Origin: Clonostachys chloroleuca
Taxonomy: Eukaryota > Ascomycota > Sordariomycetes > Hypocreales > Bionectriaceae
Assembly: GCA_037952775.1 (NCBI GenBank)
Contig: JBANAY010000003.1
Span: 17,112,001-17,176,000, forward strand
DNA length: 64,000 bases
Reading direction: 5' to 3'
The notes beneath the pieces were generated by a model that saw only the letters and a program-made list of their open reading frames with translations, made no database searches and was not told the DNA's origin. Numbering within the stretch: the first letter of the stretch is position 1; each line of letters opens with the position of its first letter. Made by a program: the position numbers and the translations under genes. Shown here piece after piece: positions 12,477 through 24,417 of the stretch.

Positions 12477-15400
12477 TCAGCACAATGGGATTATCAATAC
12501 ACCTTCATCTGTACGATCAGAAGAAAAGCCCGCCTGATAGCAGGTACAATCAATTATGACCAAGCATGCTCGCAAGGCAACTATTTCTATACCTAGATCT
12601 GCCATAGATGTCTTTGATACTCCTTTCCCCGGCTCAGACAAGAAACCAGCCCAGATAATATTTTTCTCTTCGACGAATTTTCGTCCCTGTCCAACAAAAA
12701 ATGCTACCAATACTTGGACATCATTTACCCATATACGCCTGTAACACGACACGACAAAGAAAGAACGCTTGGTCTCAGGAACTCCGAGCAAATGCATTTT
12801 TCGCTTCCTCAACCCCCTTTCCCAAAACTTCCTCGACTGTTCCTTCTCGTTCCTGGCGTCGGAGAACTCGGCGATGATGCCGTCGACGACGCTCTGCCAC
12901 AGGGGGTTCCCGCTCCGGCCCGCCCAGGTTGCGGCCGCCTGCATGCACTTCCATGCCTGCTCGCCGAGGAGATTGTTGTACAAGAGGTCGCGGGCGATGA
13001 CGAGCCCGATGGTGGTTGCGAGGATGTTCCCCTTGATGTTGGAGAGGGCTTGCCCTGCATCCTCCTTGCGCTGATTCCGCTGCCGGGGTGGGTTGGTGAC
13101 CACCGCCGCCAGGACACTCTGCCATGTGCCCCGAATCTCGATATTTGGGTGTGGCCTGCATAGAGGGTCAAGCTCACTGATGAGCTCGACCGTTGCGCTG
13201 TCGTCTTGGTGAGACGGTCGTTGCATGATCCACAGTTGGTTCATTGCAGCCAGCAGTGCAAGATGACGTTGGGGCGCCTTTGGTGCTGGGTTGCCTGCCT
13301 CAATGGCCAGTGAATCGTCCCTAAAGTAGCTGAGGGCGGCGTCAAAGCAGCCGGTGCCCTGATGGCAGGCGCCCTTCAGATAGATCAGATAAGCTTTCAG
13401 CATCTCCTGTTTCGTGGATATGTGCCAATGACTCTCCGCTGTTTCTGAATGCTTCATGGCAACGTCCCACCTGCACTGACTAGCTGCAAGAAGACCTAGG
13501 AGTATATTTAGGAAGCACTGCATGTCGGTTCGCCACATCTTCTGTTTGACCGCTTGGCTGAGAATGGCGGGTGGCCCGCCGGTAGTTCCTGATGTGTCCC
13601 CTGTGACGGTGTGAGTTTCCATTGAACGAATTGCGAGGATGAATGAAACTAAAGCAAGACTGCTTACAGTGAGAGAGAACCCGTAGTCCCTGGCGCCAAA
13701 GATCGTGGGATTGGTTCTTCCCAGAAGAACTGGGTTTATGAAGATATGTCAAACCACCCAATGCAAACCTGCAACGATATTAGTACTCCGCCGATTTGAC
13801 TTCGAAGAGAATAAAGGATGGGTTGGTGTGACATACACTAGCAGTGTGGACTCCATCTGAGACATGAACGATACAACCAAGTGATCTGAGTCTCCATCTT
13901 CTACTCCTGGACAGATAACAGCCGACGTATCTTTGCTTATAGTTTGCGACGCAGGGATGTGTTTTTTGACAGGTAAGCGGAAATCAGCCTTTGACCTTGG
14001 ATCTTGCCAACTGTCAATCTTCTTCTGCAAGGCACGAAGACGCTCGACGGTGTCTTCGTGTTTTTGGCGATGCAAGCTTGTTAGAAATCCCACAAGTAGT
14101 GAGAACAGCTCAAGTTGAGGAATCTGGACACTTGGGTCTAATTGATACTTGGCTGCCTGAGCCATACAGTTCTGGATCATTTCAGGGCTTCCCTTTGATG
14201 TTTTTAATAGCACAAGAGCCTCCGTCAAGGAGGCAAACACGCTGAATGCGGCGTCACCCCGGTGGTGGGCAAAGGATTGAATGGCACGGAGGTTGTCTAG
14301 CGCGGTGGCATCGGCAGCATTGCCTGCCTCCATGTAAAATGAGGCCTTGAGTAGGCGGAAGGCGTATGACCAATGGACGTGTTGATATCTAACGTCTGAA
14401 TGTCAGCATACTACTAGTCCAATACAGTCTTATGGTATAGAACTTACGCATCACAGTCCTTGATATGCTGGTCTAGGGCCTTCAGGGCTGCTTTCCGATT
14501 CCGCTGGAAGAGAACCTTCATCATAGAATGTTGCATACAATATTTCAGATCGAGCATTCGATGCTGTTAGCTCAAGTCAGTCTTGCTTTTCATCACTTCA
14601 AATCAGGTTAGAGAATCACTGTACCTTATCACACAGAGTAATACCCTTGCTTAATGTTGTCTCTGCCTCCATTAAGTTCTCAGTCTCCTCCTGCAATACA
14701 ACCGCGTACCGAAGACGAAGTCGTGCTTCATGCCTTGGCGATAAGCCTTGACTTTGAAGAGCAGTCTCCAGACATGCCAATCCGGTGCCAACAAGTTTCT
14801 GATATTCCTCAACATCAGCCGAGTTGAGCGAGGAAGCGATTGTCGGGGCCATGGAGCGAGCTTTGGTGATCAACTCTTCTGCTAGACAGATAATAGTTGG
14901 GGTCATCGTATGGGGTGCAGCCTTGGATGAAATTGCCGGCGATTTGCTTGATAACCTGCTGGCCGTCATTGCTGGAGACTGGGATGCGGATTTGCGAATG
15001 CCTTGCGGGGTCATGGACTGGGGTGGTGCCTTTCCCTGTGATGGTCTCGGAAGCTCGCCAGAGGACTTTCTTGGGACTGATAGTGGCTGCGACACCGGGC
15101 TGCTTGCGAAATTAGAGCTCACTTGGGTGTTGATGGCGCTCGTAGATGGGGTCAAGGGCGTTTTCTGTATATCCTGCAAGTTTACAAACTGCATCTGAGG
15201 CTGGGCTGGCGTTTGGAACTGATGTTCAGAGACCGGAGTTTGGGGCTCAGGAGTCGCTTGCGGATGGGGTCGAGACGATGGTTGCGAAATAGGTTGTGGA
15301 GGCTGCTGAGCTATTAGTTGCGCGGTTGGCTGCGGTGCAGCAGGACGCTGCTGGGCTTGTGGCCGCGGTCGATGCTGTGGTTGCAACGGTGATGACGCCG

Positions 15401-16209
15401 AAGCGCGCCGCGGAGCCGGAACCTGTTGCGGTTGGATTTGCGCTTGTCGCGGATCCTGGTAGTGTTGTTGAGGATGCTGGCGATATTGTCCAGGTGTCGG
15501 TACAAGTCCCGGCTGGAGCTGGCGCTGTTGGGGCATCATCGACGAAGCTTGCGGCGAAATCGGCGACTGTGGAGGTCCATGGTGCTGGATGGACGCATGG
15601 CGGGCAATCTGGGGCTGCGCTTGTGGTTGTAATTGGTGTTCTTGCAAACTTTGATGCCGCTTCCCGCCCATCTGATGTATCTGGCCTTGGGGTCGTACCT
15701 GCGAAGCTGACGGCATCGACACGGTGCGAGATTGGGGCCCCGGTATAGGTTGAACGCCGGCGGTGTATGAGGCCTGCGGAAGACTCTGGTGTCTCATCTG
15801 TTCCGGTTGCTGAAGTTGCTTTTGCTGCCACATGGCATTCGCGTTGGGGGATGCCATGTATTGGCCGTCAACCTGCATCTGCATGCTGCCACCGAGGCCT
15901 CCGTCCGCCACGCTTCCATTTCCATACGAGGAAACATTATTGTATGCCCATGGGTTCTCTGCGCCCGGTATCTGAGGCTGTTGGAAGCCGTTGTTGAAGT
16001 CGAAGGGGAGCTGCTGGTTCTGGAACACCTGCGGCTGCGCGTACGGATTCTGCTGTCGCTGGTGAGGCTGAGGCTGCGGCGGTTGTTGAGGTAGCGATTG
16101 GAGCTGCTGAGGTTGGTGGTACATGAGCTGCTGGGCCTGGAACTGGGAGTGGCCTTGGTAAGAAGGCTGCGGTGCATACTGCTGCGCCGGGGAATAGTTC
16201 GCTGGGTGG

Positions 16210-16243
<34 letters not shown>

Positions 16244-16316
16244 GGTGGTGTTGCTGAGGTGGAGGCTGGCCAGGATACAGCGACTGCCCGGACGGCAGTG
16301 AGCCTGCGTACGTCAT
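12477..16316 (-). CDS. SCC4: Cohesin loading complex subunit Scc4 (Mau2)
   Basis: Five exons, complement(12477..13600, 13668..13768, 13837..14388, 14448..14563, 14625..16316), encode up to 1194 residues. The first 480 or so residues are low-complexity Gln/Pro/Ser sequence with a polyglutamine tract coded at about 16215-16240. After that comes the helical Mau2/Scc4 region, starting around AEELITKARSMAP, with TPR-like helices throughout (for example LSKGITLCDK and GLRKRK near the end). In the family this protein binds the N-terminus of Scc2/NIPBL and targets the loader to chromatin. All introns are GT-AG and in frame. The 3' end is uncertain: a possible last intron (GTTCCT...GTTACAG, just after the LLG codons) would end the protein at about 12722 instead of 12477. 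The long Q-rich N-terminus makes it larger than the conserved core needs. Confidence 0.88.
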
Positions 16317-17178
16317 CTCACAGGCTTCATGAGACGCGGTTGTCTAGTTTCCGCTGCGCCTGGGTCAAGAGCACATGGTGGTCGCCGGTTCCAGGAAGTG
16401 CGGCGACGAGCGTGAGGCGCAAAGGGTTCGTGTCTTGGCGTGTCGAGTCGCGGGACAGTCTTTCGGAGGTTGAAGTGAGGATCCACGTTATGTCCCAAAG
16501 AGGGTAAGCCTCCCAACGCTGTAAGACCACTGTAGTGGGCACTGTTCATTTTATCCATGTCCCTTATTGCCTATCTTATCGATTGGCGCATGGACTGGCC
16601 AAGAGAGCATTGAAGCACATATCAACCGCATAACAGTCCAAGGCTGCTTGCTGGCAGAAGCGGAGCCGCGCCTCACAACGTCTCATTCTCTCCTTTTACG
16701 AGCATCAAGCACTATCACCTGCATCGTGTGGTTTGATTGAAGAATCGTCATTAAAATATCGCAGTGATGTTGACATGAAGAAATGTCACCAAATTCCAGC
16801 ACATGCATCTATGAACGCCAGATATATACACCCCTTGACAATCCAGATGAAGAGACAGGACTCAGAATAGGAAAAAAGACAGAAAATAAATGAAATCACA
16901 ATGCTCCAGTGCAGATGTCTTTTCCATTGACCACCCTTACACCAAATGCGATCAGCCACGTCATCGGTTGAAAACGTAAGTCCAATATTGAAATCCAAAC
17001 GCCGGAAGTATGCTGAATGTCCGCAGCCCATCCTGATATATGAACAATGCCGCTACTCCAGAGGAACCCCGTGCCCTTCTTTCTTCCTCTCACCTCCCCA
17101 TGTGTTGTCCCCTCGCGTATTCCGAAACTATTATAAGCGATGATATTCCCCGTCGAGATCCAAGTTGAATTAGTTCGA
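16317..17178. other. Spacer between SCC4 and CYK3
   Basis: This segment lies upstream of SCC4 and downstream of CYK3, both on the minus strand, so it should hold the SCC4 promoter and the CYK3 3' untranslated region. Short open frames on both strands have no recognisable motif. Confidence 0.5.
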
Positions 17179-20100
17179 CTAACCGACGCACACCCACTCT
17201 GCAAACACACACCATCTTGCCGTGCGATCGGCAAGCACCAGGCCTCTCCAAGTACCCTTCTCCGAGCATTTGATGATGGTCTCCCATGTTCCGCCATCGC
17301 TAACATCATCATCGCTGCCAAGAACCCTGCTGCCAACACTGATTCCCTTTCGATCCTCCTTCCGCATAAGACGGAGAATCTTCCCTCCTGGAGTTTGGAT
17401 GGCCAGCTTGGCAGGCTTCTTTCCTGCTACAGTTCCACTAGCTGAGCTTGGGTTGGAGCCCGTACCACTCATCGAGGCAGTCATGCTCATAGCAGACCCA
17501 GGACGGAGGAATGGAACAGGGCTTGTTCCGCCGGGATTCGATGAAGGTGTCAACGATGACTGAGGCCCTGAAGACAATGAGCTGGGGTGCTGGCGAATGG
17601 CAAACACGAATGTGTTGTTCAAGGCTAGTTTTTGGCATTGTGGCTGCACCACATAAATGTCATGTCGCTGCGCGTGGGGAGTTGGATGCCTGGTGACGAA
17701 GTCATATGGCGGGTTCTCGCCTGTGTGAATGATGGGCAGTGTAAAAGCCAGAGGATGAGGAATGTCCTTAATGCTGTGCATGAGCCCTCTTTTACCCGCA
17801 TAGATCTTCAACTTCCCCTGGCCTTCGTCACCCGGGAGCAAGGCTTTGACTGTATATCTCTTGACGCCATTGAACCATTCCGCTTGAGCTAAGGCTCGTT
17901 TGGTGACAGAGTCGCCGCTTTCAAATACGTCACCGTCCGAGTCCCTTGAGAATGCCCTCGTTTCCACTTCGGCAGCTATTTCAACATCGGCAGGCACGTT
18001 AAACTTGATATGGACCATTTCCAGATCCTCAATTCTGTTCATGGATGTGTTGTAGTCCACCATCTCAATGCCTTCCCGGAAGAAAGCCGGGGTGGTACAG
18101 GGCAAGTTGAGGAGAGTCTCATGCGCCACCGGAGGAACGATGTGTTGCTGGTCATGGTGGTCAGGAACATGAGTCCAGCACGCTTCTAGAGGCCGGGCAA
18201 GGAACCAGAAAGGGTCTGCTGTCGCGTTTGGTGCGTTCGAGTACTGGCCACGCCGAGGATTGGAGGGGCTTGCCAAGCAGCAGTCAATGATACGCCACTC
18301 GTTGTCCACGACAACGGCATTCCACCAGTGGTTGGGCCTTGGCATCATGTTCAAGTCGGCCACATCACCAGGAGTCTTGAGATACCCCCGCACAATTTCG
18401 CAATGAATCCCGATCGCATTGCACATTTCCATAACCAAGACGGCGTACTCCTCGGCACAGGCCTTCTTGCTCTGGATGACTTGGCGGGTGTCGATGTTCC
18501 CTTCGAAATCCTCTTCCCAACAGATCTTCTCAGCAACCCAAGTAAAGATTCCTCGCAGTCGCTGCACGTCACTTCGGTAAGGTCTGCAGACGTACATCGT
18601 GGCTAGGGTGATTGATGTCGTAAGGGGTGGGAGCCCAGCAATGAACCTTGAGTTTTTGTCGACCTGGCTCAGATTAATGGATTGGTAGTTGATGGCATCA
18701 ATGACTGTAGATCCATCTGCTCCTTCATCACCCTCCACAGCCTCATATAATTCGTCAACGGGATTCAACGTGGGATGATCGAGCATCTGGCAACGTTCCT
18801 TACGCTCACTCCTTTCGTTCTTACTGAGCGAGTTTGATCGATTAACATCTCGGCGGACCTGAACCCAGTCTACTCCACTTCCCAACCCCATATCTCTAGC
18901 ATTGTCTCGGCCCATACGGGAGTTCCCAATGCCGGTCATTGGTGATGAGCCCAAAGGCAAGGATTGGCCCAGAGTATTGGCACGAGCTCGTTCTCCTCCC
19001 AGCGTCCCCCCAGCAAGGCTTCCGCGGCTTGTAGCAACACCTGTTCGAGCCGACTCAAAGATCTTCTTGAAAATGTTGCGCTTTGGTGCTTTGGGCTGCA
19101 CAAGGCCACCCAAGCCAGACTCGTTGTGGAAACTAGCTTGGGAAGTTGGACGCGCGGTCGCTTGAGCCTCTGTTGCATGGCTGCTGTGGTACGTGACGCC
19201 AGTGAAGGGGCTATCAGGTCTTTCAGCCTCGGAATCTCTAGTCCCAAAGGCGCTCTGAGATCGACGGTGGTTTCGTGCCATGCTTCCAGCACTCGTTGAA
19301 CTGAAGCCACTTGCCGATGCTCCGCTCCACAGGGTCCTACCACTGCTCTGAGTCGATGCACTGGTGTTGCTCTGGTTGCCCGAGGATGCCTGAGTCGAAT
19401 TCGTCTTGGTTGTGAAAGTCCTAGAAATACCTTGACCAATCTCATATGCCGATTTCCGAGCCCGAAGTTTGCGACGGGGAGCAGACGAGCTGCTACTGAA
19501 GCTACCCATAGAGGACTTGGGACGCTCGAACGGTTGACCCTTTGGTGGAGGAGGTGGTGGCATGTCATCATCAGGGGCTTCCGAAGGTGTCTTGGGGTTG
19601 TTCTTATGCAGAGCCCGGAATCTCTTTTCCATCCTTTCAACATAATTGCTAAGTTCGGGAGGCTGGCCTGATTTACCGTTATTGCCATGTGAAAACGAGG
19701 CTTCTTTAGACGAGCCGCCACTCCAGGTCTCGTACCCCTCATCTGAGCTGGGCAAGCCCATTGAGGTCAAAGGTCTGGCGGCGTGCTCGCGCGTTCTCCC
19801 CCGGGATTGGCTCTGTACTGAGCCAAACGAATCCGGCCCCCATGGTTCTAACGGCTGACCAGTAGATTCCATATCGTCCGAATGGCCAAAGCCTTGGAGC
19901 TCACCCAACTGCTCCATGACACCATCCATGGCCTCTCTCAATGGTGATGGTGTCAAATGCGAAGTCTCGGGATGGGGAGATACAGCTCGTGGAGTATGGT
20001 GGCCTGCATTCTCAGAATTATAACGATCCTGACTATAGGATGCATGTGAATTATTCCTTGAAAGAGCTGCCGGCTCATGATATGAGGCATGAGAATTTTG

Positions 20101-21399
20101 ACGACTCATGACATAAGGGTTGTAGGGGGCGTATGAACCATTGGAACCATGGCGTGATAAATCGTATGGGTGTGTCTCGGAACTCCGTCGTCTCTTTCTT
20201 GTTGTTACTGTGAGCAACATGGCGATGAGGAGGCGGTGGCGGTGGTGGAGAGTCGCTGCGTAAAGGTTCAGCGACAAAGCTAGAGTGACGATGAAAGGAT
20301 GGGGCAGGTGAGGGTCCTCGAGAATGATGGCCGGTAAATGTTGGGACTGGCGAAGGAGCTCTCGGATCATGATATCGGTTGAAAGTAGGTGCTGGCGAGG
20401 GTGCCCTGGGGTCGTGATGGCGGGGTAGAGTGGGTGCTGGAGAAGTTGCCCTAGGATCATGGTAGTGATCGAAGGTAGGTCCTGGTGATGGTGCTCTAGG
20501 ATCATGATATTGAGCCGATGGAGGTGCGGGTGATGGTGCTCTAGGATCGTGGTGTCGAGCTAACGGAGGGGCTGGCGACACAGCTCTAGGGTCATAGTGC
20601 CTGCTTAAGGGCGGTGCTGGTGACATTGCTCTGGGGTCATGGTGTCTACTCAACGGAGGCGCCGGTGATGGAGCTCTGTGGTCGTATTGCCGGGTCAGAG
20701 TAGGTGCTGGCGAAACGGCTCTGTGGTCGTATTGTCGGGTCAAAGTAGGTGCTGGCGAAACGGCTCTGGATCCGTAATGGTGAGACGAGGGTGGCTCAGG
20801 CTGGTGTGTGATGGAGTTATGATGCCGCAACTGGCTGGGTGCCGGGGATGGCGCTCGTGATATATCATCTGGCGACGACCTGTTTGCAAAAGACTGCCCT
20901 GAATTTTCGCGCTGGCGAGGCTTGATCACCTCCTTGAAGACCTCAGGCTGCTTCGCCGTGGTGTAGTGAGGGGCCTTGGCATACGCCTCGAAGGGCTTCC
21001 TGAAAGTTCTTGACTTTTGCGGTCCATTTTTCGGGCTGGGTGTGTTGCTGTCGGGCAGAGGGCTCACGGACTTGGTTGTAGGTCGAAATTCGGCGGGAAG
21101 AACCTCGACAAAGTTGGAAGGGAAAGAACCAACGGATCTCCGGTCTCGGTAGAGTCTTCCCACCCACCAGGAGCCGTCACCAGCGTTGAGGCACTCGATC
21201 AAATCGCCCTCGATGAAGCCGAGGTCTCGTTTAGACTGCGTGGGAGATGTCAGTCATGCAAATAGAATGAAGGCAAGGCCCTCGCAGAAAAGGCCGTGAG
21301 ATGGGGTATTGAGAAACTGCCTACTTCGCCTCCCCAAGAATACACAGCTCGGCACCAGCAAGGAAACCGCACGGGGACCGGCGGTGGTGCAGGCGCCAT
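17179..21399 (-). CDS. CYK3: Cytokinesis protein Cyk3: SH3 plus transglutaminase-like domain, with one apparent frame break
   Basis: Exon 1 (21325..21399) encodes 25 residues ending VYSWGGE. After an 89-nt intron, exon 2 (17179..21235) starts SKRDLGFIEGD. The joined N-terminus is an SH3 domain (to about residue 60, with GDGSWWVGRL and GSFPSNFVEVL). A long disordered region with a proline-rich 18-20-residue repeat follows. The C-terminal third is a transglutaminase-like domain (FTWVAEKICWEEDFEG, SKKACAEEYAVL, PNHWWNAV, EWRIIDC). Cys, His and Asp are present at the expected triad positions. In yeasts Cyk3 acts at the division site with the contractile ring and septum synthesis; its domain is often considered non-enzymatic. 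The frame changes by one base between about 20185 and 20210 (NNKK to RRRSSETHPYD) with no credible intron. Removing one base gives 1376 residues. Confidence 0.9.
20280..20790 (-). repeat. Tandem repeat array inside CYK3 (about 54-60 bp units)
   Basis: About nine or ten consecutive units code for variants of DPRAPSPAPTFNRYH on the minus strand, each with a conserved R-A-[PVMT]-SPAP core and a following [RQ]-[HY]-H/D. Unit length is 18-20 codons. The SPAP motifs look like SH3 or proline-directed kinase targets, which is inferred. Such arrays expand and contract, so copy number may vary between strains. Confidence 0.8.
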
Positions 21400-24300
21400 G
21401 GCAGAGGATGGATTAGCACCAGAATCAAGCCAAGCTTGTTATGGCGACAGAACTGGCCGAGGGAGGGATCAGTGTGGTGGCCTTTGTTCGAACAATAGCT
21501 AGGTGCAGCTACCACAATCCAGCCCCGTCGGAACAAAATTCAAGCAGTCGGAAAGTCAAACAGCATCGCAAAGCAAGGGGGAGCTAAATTAGGTCTGGCC
21601 GATAGCGAGCGAGCGAAACGAAAGTCGAGGCACAAACGATAGTCGTGGAAATACGCCGTAGTTTCGGTGTCGGTGAGAAGCAGGTGAGAGGAACGGTTCA
21701 AGCGAAGCACACAAGGCGAGTTTGGGGCGGGTGCAAGTGGTTTGGTCGGTAATTTGTGCGCACAAGAACAGCTCAGTTTCGCATGAACTGTTTTCGCTTG
21801 TTGCTGCAATGCTATATGCGCTCCGTCGACGAAGCCCAGCTATTGACTGGCGCCCACGGTTGGGTGCTCTGTTGAGAAAAGCCCAATCGGGTGGCCTGTT
21901 GTCGCCTGGGCAACGGCTTCATGCAAGCGGGCAGCAGCGGTGGCTCTGGAGAAGCGCTAGCCCACCGGTAGCTGGTGGGCCCCGGAGGCCCCAGGCCAAG
22001 CCCCCAAGGGCCATGATCGAATCAGTGAGGGAGGTTTATGCAAAGCCTCGCCGATCCCGAAGGGGAACTGCTGGATTGTCGTCAGACGCGGCGGTACATG
22101 AAATGAGGTTAGTTGCAAACTTGGTAAAGATGCACAAGTCGCGTGTATAGTAGGTGCGGTATCCGTGTGAGCATGCTGCACAGTGTTCGTACGTAGAAAA
22201 ACCCAATCTCACATTGCCCGCTGCAGCGAGGCGCCCTCAAACGGGTAGCGGGTAGCCACCTGACGGCCCCCAGCTGTTAGCTTCTCGTGCCAGTCTCGGT
22301 TTCACTCATCTCATACTCGATGCGATACGAGTGCGACAAAGGGGCTGCCCGGGAAAGGGAGACTATTGGCTTGTGAGATCAGCTGCTCCGGTAGTCTTGG
22401 CAAATCCCCAGCTGTATGATTTTACATAATACAGTAGGATCCCAATTCTCGCCTCTACCCCAGCATCCTCGGTACAGAGGCTTCATTGAAAGTATGCCTA
22501 ATACTCATGCCAATTGTGCTTGTTCTCTCCGTTGGCTTGATGAAGATCCAAATACTTGCAGAGTCCTATCATTGAATAGACCTGCTCTGTTAGATCTCAT
22601 TGAATAGACGTGCCACAACCCGTTGTCGTGTCAGACATGATACATGAGAAAAAACAAATCTATAAACCTCTAGGCACCACTTGCTATTGGTCGCTTCTGT
22701 TGTATGAATCTGGGAATACCTTGTCCGAGACAATTTAGACTGTAGGAACATTCACACACAAAAGTCTTGATCCAAGACTGCATCCTGCAATGCAAGGCTC
22801 AGCTACGTTTACGGGGTTCTTTTGAAAAAGTGAGCATTTTCTCTATCACATTTTGTGGCTGTTGTTGCTGAAGCAATGCTTGGCTCAAAGGCGTCAAGGT
22901 AATCCCAAGCTGGAGCCGGAGCAGAGCGATTGGTAGTGGGGCTTTGGCATCAGGGATGTCGTACAGGTAGGTAGGTCTGTGCAAGGCAAAACTTCCTGGG
23001 AAGTAGAGCAGGGATGGCAGCCTTGAAATCGATTTTTTGTGTTGTTTCAGGGTAAGCAAAAGCATCTAATACTGAGATTTCGGCAGTGGTAATGCCTCAA
23101 TGATGGGTTTGACCCGTGTCGCAGTTCGCATAAATGAATGTTGTTTTCTCATTGCCGATGTAGTTCGAACATGTTGGTGTGCCGACTGTTGATGCGCTTA
23201 TAGTTCAAGCGCCTGGAGTCAAACCATATTTGTGTTTGGATATATATACATAGTAGATGATGCTCTGGTCACTGGTGGATCGCTGGAGATCTATACTTCC
23301 TTTGCATAATGTTAACCTTATAGCAGCCCATATCCCCGTTGTCTCAGTCGGCGGGTGGTGGCTGATTCAGAGTCGGACGTCTGCTTTTTGCAATCTGGGG
23401 TTCTGCAGTGCATCAAAGATACGCTGGAATTGAAGCTCCATGTTGAGCTTCCAAATAATTGATGCAATTTGCCATGTCGAAATCCGCATCTGTTTGATGC
23501 CTTACAGCCGTGCGGATCGGTAGCTGCTATTTGATGTGTCAAATGAGACATGCCGCCTAACACATCGGACGCATAGAGCAGTCCAGCGCGAATAGGCAAT
23601 TTGGTAGCCTTTCGGGAACTGTTTCATAATTTCAGGTACTCGCTGGGTGGTGGAGGGGCTGATGGTTGCTCTGACAATGGGCATGGTCAACTCCGAAGCG
23701 GGCGTCGCAATTTGAGATGGGATTTGCGCTACCTGGTGGAAGCGAAATCCCGATATGCAGTGCGGGCATGGACTGGCCAAGCTGAAGAAAAGAAAAGAGC
23801 ATGATCGGTGTGAGCTGGGCAGCTGCCGCGAACTGGCCAGCTGCCACTGCTAGGTTCATATATGCGATGCGATGTGGTGCTGGTTCGTTTGGGTTGGTTT
23901 CAATGTTTCTAATGCCATGCAACACTGTTGTCGCAGCTGATGACGTTGGTGACGGCTGGGCGCATAATTTAGCTGCAACCCTGGTTCGTTGGCCGGTACC
24001 TGCGCCCAGCGGCATCTGGAGCAGGCCAGCGAAGTACCATCCATGTACTCTCAGGCACAGGAGCCCAACCTGGTGGTTGCTGCACGCCTGCGAGCGCCTG
24101 CGGGACCCACTGAATGGTTCTAGAGGTTGTGCCCAGACCTGCTGACAGGCACCCCGGACGATCCTGGTAGCAGTATCCCAGGACAACCCGCTTGGGCCTG
24201 CATTGCTTGTAAAATGATCAGCGAGTGTAAATAATGTCCATCCCATCCGTCGCTCATCTGACCTACTATCGTCTCTTCCGTCGTCACACCAATTGCCTCG

Positions 24301-24417
24301 CACCAAGTGACGGGGTTCAGCAAACACCAGCGGCGCCAGGCTCTGCCTCTCAGTGATTGTTCTCTTCTCTGTCCTCGATAGCTTCCGAGATAGAACTACG
24401 GTTGAGGTTGATCCAAG
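21400..24417. other. 3-kb divergent spacer between CYK3 and the GCK-III kinase
   Basis: The two flanking genes are transcribed away from each other, so both promoters lie here. A minus-strand frame of 270 codons (23632-24444) overlaps the kinase start codon in antisense and has no domain, so it is not called. A minus-strand frame of 88 codons at 22799-23065 is open but unrecognised. Nothing else can be supported. Confidence 0.45.

Noticed and set aside
15247..15831. Long frames on both strands opposite and within the Q-rich part of SCC4
   Set aside because: These are shadows of low-complexity Gln/Pro codons; the true frame is the minus-strand SCC4 exon.
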